64,000 bases of DNA from Margaritifera margaritifera (lineage: Eukaryota > Mollusca > Bivalvia > Unionida > Margaritiferidae). A program made the position numbers and the translations under genes. Below are positions 23,306-35,369 of this stretch, piece by piece. The stretch lies in assembly GCA_029931535.1 (NCBI GenBank), contig JAQPZY010001432.1:1878001-1942000 (forward strand). The letters run 5' to 3'. The first letter of the stretch is position 1, and every line of letters begins with the position of its first letter. The notes under the pieces were generated by a model, which had not been told where the DNA came from, did not search any database, and worked only from the letters and a program-made list of their open reading frames with translations.

Positions 23306-23446
23306 TACCGTCTATATTCGCGCATAATCCAATACCAACTGCAAACTGCCTAGACCCAGATCTGCCGGCGCATTATGCGATGGCAGATCTGGGTCTATGC
23401 AGTTTGTAAGGACTAATCAGTAGAACAAACAACATAGACCCTGATA
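23306..23446 (+). mobile_element. Triple-hairpin MITE, copy 6 (right third missing)
   Basis: Left end TACCGTCTATATTCGCGCAT, intact hairpin A and linker. It breaks off after the start of hairpin B (ACATAGACCCTGAT). Confidence 0.88.
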
Positions 23447-24169
23447 ATATACAGCACCAGCATTTAACAAGTTTTGGATTTATCTGTACTTTATTACTAC
23501 ATTACTTCCATGTGTATAATAAATAAACAACTATGAACAGCATATATGGTGGTCCCTCACTATAAAGCACATCAGTATAACACAGTCTCTGATATAACAC
23601 TAGTAAGGTCATGGATCTCATACTAGTTTGACTATATTTTTCTATATAATGTACCCCAGTATAAGGCAACCTCTCACCTATATCAGAGTACACGTTTATG
23701 ACTCTCATGAACTGCATTATAGTGAGGGAACTGCCGTACTCAGTTCTTGTGTTAGGAATCAGTTGAAAATTTAAGATCAATGACTAGTTTATCATAACCA
23801 ATCAGTAATAACTTTTAATTGCTTGGAGATATTTTATATATTTTCATGGATTGTGTAAATTTTGCATGCTTGGTAACAATTAAGATGCTTGTATACCATG
23901 AAGTCAAACATATTACCAGCACATTTGTTGTGTGCCACACTGTTGGTGCTTGGTTTGTACTAAATAAAGAAAGGCTATATTAACTGGAAGCTGCTATTTA
24001 CATACTTTACTTTTCCTGGAAGATTTTGTCCCCAAAATGTTGAAAAGTTTATTTTAAAAAAAACTTTAATTGTTTATATTTGATTATAGATAAATCATTA
24101 TCAAATGCTTGGTCATTTGACTTTTATGACCAATCTTTGATTATTTTAATTAACTGTCACACCACTACT
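23447..24169. other. Non-coding stretch
   Basis: Contains ATAACACAGTCTCTGATATAAC-like diverged repeats at 23560-23720. No gene is seen. Confidence 0.45.
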
Positions 24170-24262
24170 CAGTCCTGGTGTTGCATAATGCACATGCAGA
24201 TCAGGGTATATACTGTTCATCTGTAGAATAACAGCATAGACCCTGATCTGCCAGCACTGGAC
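24170..24262. mobile_element. Triple-hairpin MITE fragment (B hairpin)
   Basis: TTGCATAATGCACATGCAGA and ATCAGGG, then AACAGCATAGACCCTGATC and TGCCAGCACTGG. The outer ends are lost and the remnant is strongly diverged. Confidence 0.65.
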
Positions 24263-25018
24263 TCTGTAAGGATCAAATATTTGGGCCATGTTGTAGAAGT
24301 AGCTAGGTATGGATGTTCAATTAGGATTAGAGGTGCCAGTTTTGAGAAGTTTCATGGTTTTGCTGTTTCCATTGGGCACATATTATACAAACTCAACAGA
24401 GGACAGGTAATTGGCTCAGATGATCCTAAGTTCTGACAATATTAATCTCTGGGTTGCACAAAGCATCTGACAATCAATTATTACATAACAGAAATTCCAA
24501 TGGACTGCTGATGAATCCAATTGCAAGCTAAGTGTGAATTATTGCATAATTCCAGCTAGATTGGGTTTTTTTTTCCCCATATGGGTCAAGTATGAATTGC
24601 ACATTGATGTAGTTTTCAGTATTCAACAAACATAATTGACAATTTTTTTAACTTCTATATTTTTCATTCAATTTTCATGATACTTTCACAGCATGCTACA
24701 TAAATGAGTTTAGTTCAGTCTAAAAAATTTTTTTAGAAGAAAATTATGCTCATAGGTTGGTGGAGTTTTTCCAATTTTTCTAAGAGGTCAATTGGCTAAG
24801 TATTTCATAGAAACACAGTAATATTATTTAATTTAGGGTGCGATAATTGCCCACTACCACTACCCAAGAGTAAGGCCCCTTATCATCTTGACCCCTGATT
24901 TGCTATTGTTGCACTGTCTCTCACTAGCACTGTGTGGTGCCAGTACACTGCACGTGTTAAAGTGTATACCAACAACAATGAAGAATTTGGAAAGCTTGGT
25001 TATTCAATGCAATGTCGG
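24263..25018. other. Non-coding stretch
   Basis: AT-rich intron. No repeat or gene is recognised. Confidence 0.45.
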
Positions 25019-25168
25019 GTACTATATTTACTCGCTTATAAGTTGAGTCCAACTGCAAACAACACAGACCCTGATCTGCCATCAAATAATGCATAGTGTG
25101 CAGGCAGATCAGATCTATGTTGTTTGTTTTACTGATAACTCCAAACAAACTGCATAGACCCAGATTTT
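25019..25168 (-). mobile_element. Triple-hairpin MITE, copy (right part missing)
   Basis: Left end TACTATATTTACTCGCTTAT, complete hairpin B, reversed linker and only the first arm of hairpin A. It ends at AGACCCAGATTTT. Confidence 0.85.
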
Positions 25169-25589
25169 AGTTTTTGGAAGTTTCGATGTAATTGTAAGAG
25201 GACAAAAATGTTAGAGTATACAAAATGTGCTGAAGAAAAAAAAACCAAGCAACAAAACTGTCAGAGTAACATTTTAGTGGAAAATTCTTAAGGAAAAAAA
25301 AATGTGTCTACTCATAAATACGAATCCCCTCGCCAACAGGTGGGCATTTGGAGCAGAAAACAATGTATAGACTGGCGTGGAAGATCAATGCAGAGTCAAT
25401 GGGAGTTAAAAGCCTTGCAAAATGATACACCATGATGGCTGACCCAGGCAGTTTTTGACAGGATTCAGACCTGTTATGTAGTTGCTGAGAGTCTAAGCTT
25501 ACAACTGATCCACCATGAAGAGGAAGGAAATATGATCGCAATACACTACTCTTTAAGATGCATCAACATACACTGTGGATGTGACAAAG

Positions 25590-26720
25590 AAATGGCTAAA
25601 AATACAAATGTCACACAAATGTGAAAAGTAGGTCACAATGACCTATTTTTGGCTTGGCTGAGTTACTTTAGGTGCATCCACATACCAATTTTCATGACTA
25701 GGATACATTGGGTCCAAGATATTAAGTGTATAATGAACAAATGGCTGAAAATACAAAAAACATTCAAGTATGAAAATTACGTCAAGGTGATCTATTTTTT
25801 AGTATGATTGAGTTACTCTCTTTTAGATGCATCCAAATACAAATTTTTAATGACTCTGTGTGATAAACAAATGCATCCAAGATATTAAGAATACAGCATA
25901 TAGCTGAAAATATAAAAATCACTCAAGCTGAAAATTAGATCAGTGACCTAATTTTAGTATGGTAGAGTAAACCTATTAAGAGTTGCATCCACATATCTAA
26001 TTTCATGTGTAGGTGAAATAGGGTCTAAGGTATTGAGAATGTAATGAACATTTTGTTGAAAACGCAAACATTATTCAAGCCTGAAAATTAGATGAAATAG
26101 GGTCCAAGGTACTGAGGGTATAACAAACAGGTGGCTCAAAATGCAAATTAGGTCACAGTGACCCAGCTTTACTATGGTAGGATTTCTCACCTTCTGATAT
26201 TTCCACATATATAAGTGTAGGTAAAATAGGATGCAACATATTGAGGGTGCAATCAACAGATAGCTGAAAATACAAAAGTCACTTAGGAGTAAAAATTGTG
26301 TCACTGCAACCTAGTTTCGATATTGTTGAATTATTCTCAATGAGATGCATCCACCTATCTATTTTCATGAGTACAGGTGAAATGGGGTCAAAGATAATAC
26401 AGACGTAACAATCAGATAGCTGAAAATACAAATGTCACTCAAGCATGAAATTTGTGTCACATTAACCTAGTTTTGGTATGGCTGAGTTACTTTCATTAAG
26501 ATGCATCCTCATCACAATTTTCATGAGTACTGGCAAATGAGTCCAACTTACTGAGGGTGTAACAAATGAACAGCTGAAATTACAAAAGTCACTCGCGCAT
26601 GAAAATTATGTGACAAGTGACCTAATTTGGTATGGCTAAGTTACTCTTCCATTTTCATGACTGTAGATGAAATACGATCAAAGATATTGAGGGCATAATG
26701 AAGAAACAAATGAACACAAA
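25590..26720. repeat. Degenerate tandem array C (about 145-150 bp units)
   Basis: Seven to eight diverged units share GAAAATACAAAAGTCACTCA, GTCACAGTGACCTA, GAGTTACTCTC, AGATGCATCCACATA and TTTTCATGAGTA, then ATATTGAGGGTATAATGAAC. No open frame is conserved between units. Confidence 0.8.
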
Positions 26721-26766
26721 CGAATGAATAAACTGGCATATCACTATATCCCCTCCCAACATTTTT

Positions 26767-26892
26767 GGCAAGGGGGTAATTATTGAAAAGAATGGCAATG
26801 CAGTTTTAGCAAGAGGGTAATTATTGAGAAGAAAGGCAATGCAGTTTTGGCAAGGGGGTAATTATTGAGAAGAATGGCAATGCAGTTATTCA
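26767..26892. repeat. 41-bp minisatellite, 3 units
   Basis: GGCAAGGGGGTAATTATTGA plus GAAGAATGGCAATGCAGTTTT starts at 26767, 26808 and 26849 with few differences. Confidence 0.92.
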
Positions 26893-28224
26893 AAAGATAT
26901 CATACCTCAGTCATGAGTTATGTTCAGGTAAGTCTAGTGAAAGAATCAATACAATAAGAAGCTGCATAATTAATACCATATTATTATATATGACATAATG
27001 AGATATTGAAATGTACCAGTGGGAGAAAACTGATATCACCACAGTAGTGATACCACTTTTATTGCCACAATGGCAATATCACTTTTGGAAATACATTCTT
27101 TTCCCATTTAGGAAATATATTTTCCCATATGTATGTTATATTCAAACTTATATTTCTATATTTAGGTCTATGTCATTTTTCTTCTTCTTCTGCTTCTCTC
27201 TCCCTCCCTTCCACTCTCTATCTCTCTCCATTAGGATAAACACAATTAAAATATGTAAAGACTGTATATTTATGTAAACAATGAGGAAGTGCCATCCAAA
27301 AATACCTTAAAATGAAACTCCAAACAACAAAAAGTAGGTTTCAAGTAATAACTTATATAAAAATAGTTTTCCAAATGAATTGCGCAGATTGTCAGTGACT
27401 GAACTTAAATGACATGTTTCTATTTCATATTCAGTATCATCCATACAGAACCTTTTATACTCTATGACAAACAGTAAAGTTTTAAGGAAAAACTTTTCAT
27501 TAAACATAATACTAAAATGTTTAATTAGCGATTTTAACTCTCATCACATTCATAATCATATGAAAATGATGAATAAATTGGAGATAGATGAGTGTTGATT
27601 GCAAACCAAAATTAAGTGACAACTGAAAGTTGCGTTGCAGTGTCTGTTAGGAAACTTGACTGCAAGCTTGCCAGGGCAACACAATTCACATTTGAATGCA
27701 GAAATAAACAAAAAACCAAAATACTTATAGGTAAGTTCACAATCATTAAAATCTTTTGTTTAAAGATGCCATGCTCTGAAGTCTGTTGGATAGGACAGCT
27801 CTGTGATGCTTTTACAGTACCCCCATCTAAACAATATTCACTGTACCAATCTACGCAAGTAATATATTAATGAAAAAAAACTCTTCATATTTTTACATGA
27901 AAACAGTCATTATTTTGCCAAATTACACAATTTTAAGTATTATATGTAGGAACTAAATTTGTAAAAAGTCACTGTCCTAAATAAGTGTAACTTCTTTTTA
28001 TAGATGTGGTAATGCAGCTATTAATCGCATTAGCACAGACAGAAAGAAAGAAAAAAAAACAACCATGAAAATCAATGGCTTTTGCCTTAATAGATACATA
28101 ATAATAAGAAAATCTATGTTATTGAAGTGGAAACATTTTGTATTGTCACTCATGGCTTCACACTTGTAACAATATGTTTCCACTTCATTTGCGAAATATT
28201 TCGTTACATCTACTAAAAAATACA
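26893..28224. other. Non-coding stretch
   Basis: Contains a pyrimidine tract at 27177-27225 (TTCTTCTTCTGCTTCTCTCT). No gene is seen. Confidence 0.45.
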
Positions 28225-28382
28225 TGCCGTATATACTCGTGTATAAGCCAATACCAACTGTAAACTGTTGCATAATGAATGTGCCGGCAGATCTGGGTCT
28301 ATGTAGTATGTAAGGACTAATCAGTAGAACAAACAACATGCATTATGCGATGGCAGATCAGGGTCTATGTTGTTTGCATTTG
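28225..28382 (+). mobile_element. Triple-hairpin MITE, copy with two internal deletions
   Basis: Left end GCCGTATATACTCGTGTATA. The left arms of both hairpins are gone (AACTGTAAACTGTTGCATAA and AACAACATGCATTATGCG junctions) and the right arms remain. The right outer end is also missing. Confidence 0.85.
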
Positions 28383-28384
28383 CA

Positions 28385-28665
28385 ATATTCATCATGTTTT
28401 GGAGAGGAGCTGTAATAATATTCACCATGTTCAGATGAAACCCTATTATGGAGAGGAGCTGTAACAATATTCACCATGTTGAAATGAAACCCTATTATGG
28501 AGAGGAGCTGTAATAATATTCTCCCTGTTTTGGAGAGGAACTGTTAGATGAGCTGTAATAATATTCACCATGTTCAGATGAAGTCATGTTATGGAGTGGA
28601 GCTGTATTAATATTCACCATGTTCAGATGAAGTCCTCTTATGGAGAGGAGCTGTAATAATATTCT
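28385..28665. repeat. Degenerate short tandem array (about 55-60 bp units)
   Basis: About five units of GGAGAGGAGCTGTAATAATA TTCACCATGTTCAGATGAA plus CCCTATTAT or TCATGTTAT. It immediately follows the MITE copy. Confidence 0.8.
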
Positions 28666-28699
28666 GGCAACAGAACACTTGCCTGCAATCTGGTGTGCA

Positions 28700-29605
28700 A
28701 CTTGAACTACATCATCTGGAAATTCCATTCCAATGGTCTGAAAACTCCAATATCAAGTTTGTCATGATTTTTTTTATTTAACACCATTATTGGTTCTACC
28801 ATTGGAGGATTAAAGACTTACAAAGGATGTAATTTTCTGTTGACCTCTGCTTTCACTGATTAGTTTGCTTGTTTTGTTTGTCACAGTTATGATTCAAGCA
28901 TCAATGTAAATGGTATGGAATATGCCATTGGCTGAATGTGTGCTTGTAAACCAATCAAAAGGAGTCTAAAATTGTGACTTATCTCAATCAAAAAGCGCTT
29001 TAAAAAGCAGTGTTACTTGTAGTATAGCATCACACTGATCAAGAGTAGGCTAATTCAGACAATACCATCCAGCACTGGAAACTTGATAAACTGAGTTACC
29101 TGCATTGCGTAAATGGCCATTCTAATACACCAATTTGTCCCACGGATATATATTCAAAGTGCCTTATGCAATTTTAAGGCACTAATAGCACAAGAGCATG
29201 GCTTAAAGTGATCCCGGAATTATAAATGGACAAATGCAGCATTAAAAATTTGTGGTAACTGGAACGCTAGCAAACATTTGAAAAAGGAAAGGGACAAAGC
29301 TATGACTTTGAAAACAAAAAGAACCCTGTCTTTTTTGAGACATATTTTAGGTTCTGTGTCTGTCATCTTAAAAATTAAAAATAAAGGCAATGTTCCAATA
29401 TGGAGAAATCTGTATATAATGGACAGTCAAGAGTACTCATGCTGCCCATTTTAAAACTGTCTATTAATTCAAAAACTAATACAGTATAGGCCAGTACTAA
29501 GCCATACAATGAAAAACAAATTTGTTTGTTTGTTGGGTTATAATTGTGTATCAAAATGAGGTGTCCATCATGGCAAATACTACTATACTGTGCCTATAAA
29601 CATAC
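28700..29605. other. Intron, no feature recognised
   Basis: No clear repeats. A possible small exon at 28677-28731 was considered and rejected because its phase does not fit STPG2. Confidence 0.5.
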
Positions 29606-29755
29606 CCCCATGCCCTTGTCCTTGTCTCCATGGGCTGGTGCAGACTTGCTCTGACGAAAATCTGTTTGCTTTTCTACATGGTATGCACCTGGACCTGGAT
29701 TTTCATTGGATGTCTCTGTGAAACGTCTGGATTTATTTGCAATCACTTTCCCTCC
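29606..29755 (-). CDS. STPG2: STPG2 coding exon 3
   Basis: This 150-bp exon (50 codons, phase 0/0) has acceptor CTTTTAAAAG and donor GGG|GTATGT. It reads GGKVIANKSRRFTETSNEN, then PGPGAYHVEK (third PG-rich repeat) and a basic tail with QTDFRQSKSAPAHGDKDKGMG. The G-G-x-x-x-x-N-x-x-RF segment before a PGPGxY motif is how STPG2 proteins continue after the second repeat. The acceptor pyrimidine tract is weak, so the first two codons are the least certain part. Confidence 0.92.
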
Positions 29756-30499
29756 CTTTTAAAAGAGAAAACAAATAAGCATTTTAATTCAAAGCTTCAT
29801 TATGGTCTAACAGCCTGTTTTATGGTATACGCTGTACATAATTTGATATAAATATGTCCTATATTTGTTTAAAAATGTATTTCAAAGGTAATTTCATTGT
29901 GTGTCCCTGTCCCTCACATGAGATTTGAATATGTTGGGTTGCAGTTATCCAAAAAAGTTGCCAAATGAAGACTGCATGTGCAGTTAGTACATTGTGATGA
30001 AAACCCTCCCAAAAAACAATGACTTCTAAACAAAATATTAAATGAAGAGGTAATGCTTTAAGTAAAAATAGGGGCAACTAAAATCTTTGAGAGCATTTTT
30101 TGTAATCTTATCTTGATGTTATGTATTTCTTTAAAAATAATTTTAAGGCTAATACTGTACAGTGATTTTAAATTGTGTGATGGATGTTTCATGTTCTTTC
30201 TTGGTCTGGTTTTTTAATAATAATAATAATAATAATACATTTTAAGAGGGTAACTCAATTAATACGTAACTAATATCCCTTGAGGCCCACTATTACTTTA
30301 AAATCCACAAAAGCATCTACAACATGCATTTTATGCCAAGACTTTTCATTTAGGCAGATAGAAAAATGCAGCAAAAATGGTGACAAACAAGACACCCTTA
30401 AAGGGACTGACACTCCACTGGCCAAAAAGAATTTCCAGGAGTTCAAGATAAGACCATTTTAATTACTGTGTGTTGAAACCATCTCTGATGTTCATGAGC
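29756..30499. other. Intron, no gene seen
   Basis: Apart from a short (AAT)n run at 30217-30237 nothing is recognised. Confidence 0.5.
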
Positions 30500-31612
30500 A
30501 ATAAGATTTTAAAATTAGCCACAGTGGCAGCCATATTGGATGTAAGATCACACCATTTTCATTTAGAACAAACTGGACACCAATAAAAGACTCTTGGTGA
30601 AAACCCCATGTTGATATGACCATACATTCAGGAGAATTAGTGACAAGATTTTCAATAGGTTCATTGTGGAAGCCATATCTGAGGTCAGACTGGCATCATT
30701 TTCATTTAGGACAAACTAGATATCACAATTAGCCTTCTGGTGAAAACCACATGTTGATATGACTTTCCGTTTAGGAGTTGCAATATCAAGACTTTCAAGA
30801 TGGCTGCCATGCTGGCCATACTGGATGACAGATCAACACCATTTTCATTTCATACCAACTAGATATCATAAGAAGTCTTCTGGTGAAAACCCAATGCTGA
30901 CACGACTTTCCATCTAGGAGGGGAAGCAATACAATTTTCAAGATGGCCACTGTGGTGGCCATATTGGATATCAGATTGGCACAATTTTTATTTAAGACTA
31001 ACTAGACACCATAAGAAGTCTTCCAGTGAAAACACCAAGCAACAAAAAAAAAAAAAAGGTTTTTCAAGATGCTGCTGACATATTGGATGTCAGATTGGTG
31101 CCATTTTCATTTGTGATCAAGTAGACATCATAAGAAGTCTTTTAGTGAAATCCCCATGCTGATATGACCATCCATTCAGGTGGAGTAGTGATAAAAAGAT
31201 TTCCATGATGGCCAATGTGGTGGCTATTTTGGATGTCCAGGAAACACCATTTTCATTTAGGACCAACCAGACATCATAAGAAGTCTTCTGATGAAAACCC
31301 CATGCTGATATAACTTTCCATCCAGAAGGAGCAGCAATAACAAGATTTTAAAGATGGAGGCCATGGCAGCCATACTGAATGTCAGATCAGCACCATTTTC
31401 ATTTAGGACCAAGTAGACATCATAAAAAGTCTTTTAGTGAAAACCATATGTTCATATGACCATCCACTCAGAAGTAGCAATAAGATTGTCAATATGGCCC
31501 CTGTGGTGGCCATACTTGATGTCTAAGCAGAACCATTTTCATTAAGGATTAATTAGACATCATAAGAAGTCTTCTGGTGAAAATCCCATGCTGATACGAC
31601 TATCCATCGTCA
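30500..31612. repeat. Degenerate tandem array D (about 135-145 bp units)
   Basis: About eight units share GACATCATAAGAAGTCTTCT, GGTGAAAACCCCATGCTGAT, ATGACTTTCCATTCAGGAG, CAAGATTTTCAAGATGGC, GGTGGCCATATTGGATGTCA and CACCATTTTCATTTAGGACC. A reverse-orientation piece of the same family sits 20 kb away at 51880-52130. Confidence 0.85.
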
Positions 31613-31678
31613 AAACAAATATGCTAAGCTAGTTTGATTTCATAAAATAAATTACCTGTAATGACCTTTAAATGTTAG

Positions 31679-32152
31679 TACCGTATTTGCCGGCCTATAA
31701 GTCAATGCGGAGTATAAGTCGAATTCGCTAATTTCGTCAATTTTCTATCCTTCATCTATATATAAGTCGATGCGGAGTATAAGACGAAGCCAGATCAACA
31801 TCAAGCAAATTTAAACAACATATATTACTAGTGCATGCTGCTTTAGCGCAATTACGTCTGATGCATGTGAATTTAATACGGACAATCATGTAAATATTTC
31901 GGAATCCTTCTCAGTGTCGGGTCCTATATTTTTTCACACAAGATCTCTTCCCCAAAATGATAATTATTTTCTTACACTATAGTTTTCGTACTTTGAATTT
32001 TTTAACTTTTTTTTTCACGTACGAAAAATTACATTAACATACGGTAAAGCAATTTCAATGACATAATCTATATATAAGTCGATTCGGAGTATAAGACGAA
32101 GCCCAGACTTCCAGGTCAAAAAGTATTGACTTATAGGCCGGCAAATACGGTA
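31679..32152. mobile_element. Non-autonomous DNA element with 28-bp perfect inverted ends
   Basis: It starts TACCGTATTTGCCGGCCTAT + AAGTCAAT and ends with the exact inverse. Internal blocks TATATATAAGTCGATGCGGA + GTATAAGACGAAGCC occur near both ends (31757-31790 and 32069-32103). At 474 bp it has no open frame. The end sequence is of the same general style (TACCGTAT...TATAAG) as the triple-hairpin MITE, but the interior is unrelated. Confidence 0.88.
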
Positions 32153-32789
32153 ATTACATCAGTTAATCACCCTAAATTATTTTTTCAATGTAACTTTCAT
32201 CATTTGTTTGACTATTTGGTAGTAAAGACAGTGGATTATAGTTAAGGAAAAATCAATGGTGTTGGCCACGAGAAATTGAAAAGTTTCTATCAATTCTTTT
32301 AGGTTGGACACATAAACTTGAATGGAATAAGGAAGGGATTTAGGAATAAAATTTTGTGAAAGGTAAAGTTATTGCCTCAAGAAAACATGGGGAATACAGA
32401 GTAAGCATGATGTTTGATGTGACAGGCAATTTTTTTTAAGGACCTGGGGTATGGATGCACTCTCCCCCTTGTTTGACTGTCATACAAAATAATCACGTGC
32501 ATACACTAAATGCATATTCGTAACAAATAAATCTGATAGGATACAATGACTTGCAAGGAAAAGGGGTAGGAGGGGCAATGCTTGGTAATTAGAACAAGTT
32601 TGATTACATATACATTTTTAAGAAAAGATTTTATTTAAAGGTTTTTATCATTTTTGTCTTTATTTTTGTTTTGCATGCCTTTTTGGGATACCTAAACTTA
32701 CTGTGCACTATATAGCCAGGATTGTACTGATGTGCTGTTAAACCCTAAAAATAACATACATACATAGACTTTTAGCCTAATTATCGAAG
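32153..32789. other. Intron, no gene seen
   Basis: AT-rich with no recognisable motif. Confidence 0.5.
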
Positions 32790-34475
32790 AGAAAGAAGTT
32801 TTCCTCACTGTTTATATTAATTATCTGAAAAAAGACCTTGTATATCTTTGGTATTGTTAAATAAATTTTAATTTTCTTTATTTTGGTTTATGATTGATGG
32901 GTGTAATTTGGGTTAGAGAGTATACAGGCTTGGCCTTGCTTTAGATGTACATCTCTCAAAAGACTGTTAGCTCCATTTGGTCATTTTCACTTCCTGGACT
33001 TCAGTGGTAAATTGGAAACAAACTAGCCGATAACTTTTCTCCGTTTTTTTAATATTTGATAATTCATTTATTACACTTTTATTTATTGCACTTTCAGAAA
33101 ATTGTATTGTCTACTCAACTCTGATAAAATTTTCACTTTCCCTATTTTAATACCAACTAAAGTTAGTGTACTGTGGACTAGTTCAAGTTCATTTCTCAAG
33201 CAAATTGGAGCAGCCATTTTGATCAGCTGTCTGCTTTAGGCAGTGTGTTGTTTCCCAAATGCCACATATAAAGAAATTTCAGTCACAGTACATGAAAGTA
33301 GCATATAGGTATGCCAACATTCTCTCCATTGTGCTTGTTGCAAATGCACACTTCGCCTTATACCTGTCCTGCTTTCCAAAGTACTTAATAACTGTAGAGC
33401 GGAACCTACAATAAAAACCTCCCCATATGTGCAATTGCTAAAATATAAATCACCAAAATTTAAAACCCCTATTTTGGGATGAAATCGCTACATTTTACAT
33501 CTGGAAAAATAACCAGTAACATGGTATTATTAACTTTGAATTTTTCAACTACAGTGTCTTGAGAGACCACCCATTCTTCCAACAAAAAGTGGTCTCTCAA
33601 GGCAGCTGGTCTCTCATTAGAAGTCATTATAAAAAAAGTACACAACTGATCCATTCATGAAAAATATTGTCTTTCATGTGAACAGTCCATATTTCAATAC
33701 AGGTTTTTACTGTATTAATTTGATCCATTCACATCTGCATTTGATACATACATGTATTTTTTAGCTTCACAAAAGTAACCCACACAAACAATTCCCCCTA
33801 CATATCTACTCTTAGTCTTAAAATATATGAAAAAATATAAGAAAGTTATGAGTTGTTTTTCTCATACATGGAGATCATGAATTTATTTAGGGGGCGCTCT
33901 ACAGATAATACATGCTTCTGAGTGAGTGACAGGTGTAAGATGAAGTATTTTGCATTTGCAACATTCACAATGGAGAGAATGTTGGCATACCTCTATGTTA
34001 CTTTCATGTACTGTGGCTGAAATTTCTTTACATATTGTACTTGTGGAAACTGGACATGATCTAAGCACACAGCAGACAAAATGTCCGCTCCAAAGTACTC
34101 GAAAAATCAGCCTGAATTAGTCAAAAGTGACCTATTTTCAGCAGTTATTAAAATAGGGAAACGAATTTTGCCAGAGCAGACAATACCAGCCTCTGAAAGT
34201 ACTATGAATTACAAAATATCCAAATAGTAAAAAAAGTTATCGGCTCTTTTTTTAAATATTTACCTTTGAAGTACAGGAAGTGAAAATGACCAAGCGGAGC
34301 TAGCAGTTTTTTGAGAGGTGCACATCTTAAGTAAGAGCAAGCTGTATACTCTATAACCCAAATTTCACCCATCAATCATACAGCAAAATAAAGGGAATTC
34401 AAAGTTCTTTTAACAATACCTAAGATATACAAGGTCTTTTTTAAATAGCCAGGACAGCTAGTGAGGAAAACCTGG
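32790..34475. repeat. 1.7-kb inverted repeat with about 550-bp arms
   Basis: The left arm (about 32790-33370) and right arm (about 33920-34475) are inverted copies. Pairs include GATTGATGGGTG/CACCCATCAATC, GTCATTTTCACTTCCTG/CAGGAAGTGAAAATGAC and ATGCCAACATTCTCTCCATT/AATGGAGAGAATGTTGGCAT. Identity is imperfect. The 550-bp centre holds a small stem with GGTCTCTCAAGGCAGC and GAGAGACCAC but no recognised gene. It may be a foldback-type transposon or two head-to-head repeat copies. Confidence 0.75.
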
Positions 34476-34591
34476 GTAATTCTTTTTCTTTAAAAATCTA
34501 ACCCTATGCAAAGTACGAAACTGGAGAGCGCCACCTTACTCAATTTAATTCAAGACATTGAACATGGTGCAGTCAAAGGGAGGTAACTCAC

Positions 34592-34713
34592 TATGACATG
34601 CTGCTGAGCAAAGGCAGGATCATAATGCCCAGGGCCTGGTGCAGCGATGACTTGATCATTAATATTTAGAAAAGTCTCCCTACTGGTCATGGACAGAAAC
34701 GGAGCATATCCAT
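34592..34713 (-). CDS. STPG2: STPG2 coding exon 2
   Basis: This 122-bp exon has acceptor TTATTTCAG and donor ATA|GTGAGT. With the last base of the previous exon it encodes DGYAPFLSMTSRETFLNIND and QVIAAPGPGHYDPAFAQQHVI. APFLS-x-T-x-RE-x-F followed by APGPGHY is the strongest family signature in the locus (second PG-rich repeat). Phase is 1 at the 5' side and 0 at the 3' side. Confidence 0.95.
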
Positions 34714-35043
34714 CTGAAATAAGCATTGTGATCATTATAATGATTATGATTTACTAAGTTATAATTTCATTAAATGACACTATTGATTCAATAATTGAAA
34801 TGTTCAAGCTTTTCCTTGTTGTTGTTGTTTTAAGACTTATTTTACCTTTACAATTAAATATTCAGTCTGGCCTTAGTATCTTAGATGGCTGAAATTACAC
34901 CTTAATTACATGCAATTAATTAGGGATCAACATCAATATGTGTTAACCCTATATTAATCACCTTTTGCATCCATCCATCTATCTCTCCATTCACACTTTT
35001 TGCAACCACCAAAACTCTGTATACATAATTGGATGCAATTTGG

Positions 35044-35267
35044 TAGTGTATATACTCGCGGTGTATAAGCTGAGTTTAAATGCAAACAACATAGACCCTG
35101 ATATGCTGGTGCATTATGCGATGGCAGATCAGGGTCTATGTTGTTTGTTCTACTGATTATTCCTTACAAACTGCATAGACCCAGATCTGCCAGCGCATTA
35201 TGTGACAGCAGATCTGGGTCTATGCAGTTTGCAGTTGGTTTGGGATTATACACATGTATACATGGTA
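35044..35267 (-). mobile_element. Triple-hairpin MITE, copy (complete)
   Basis: Left end TAGTGTATATACTCGCGGTG, right end ACACATGTATACATGGTA. Hairpin B then A, with both stems almost intact. Confidence 0.92.
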
Positions 35268-35369
35268 TATAAATTGCCCTTTACATATAGACATGAATTG
35301 AAAGGTTTCATCATTCAGGTCCAATCAGCTGGAATTATTGTCCTTTTTCCATCAATTTTCAATCTCCAC

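Noticed and set aside
25308..25541. 77-codon minus-strand open frame
   Set aside because: No domain, no splice context, adjacent to degenerate array C.
28677..28731. Possible extra STPG2 exon on the minus strand (T-I-GMEFPDDVVQVAHQIA)
   Set aside because: It has an acceptor-like CAG, but its only donors give a phase that does not fit the phase-0 exons on either side, and those join directly. It also borders a tandem array.
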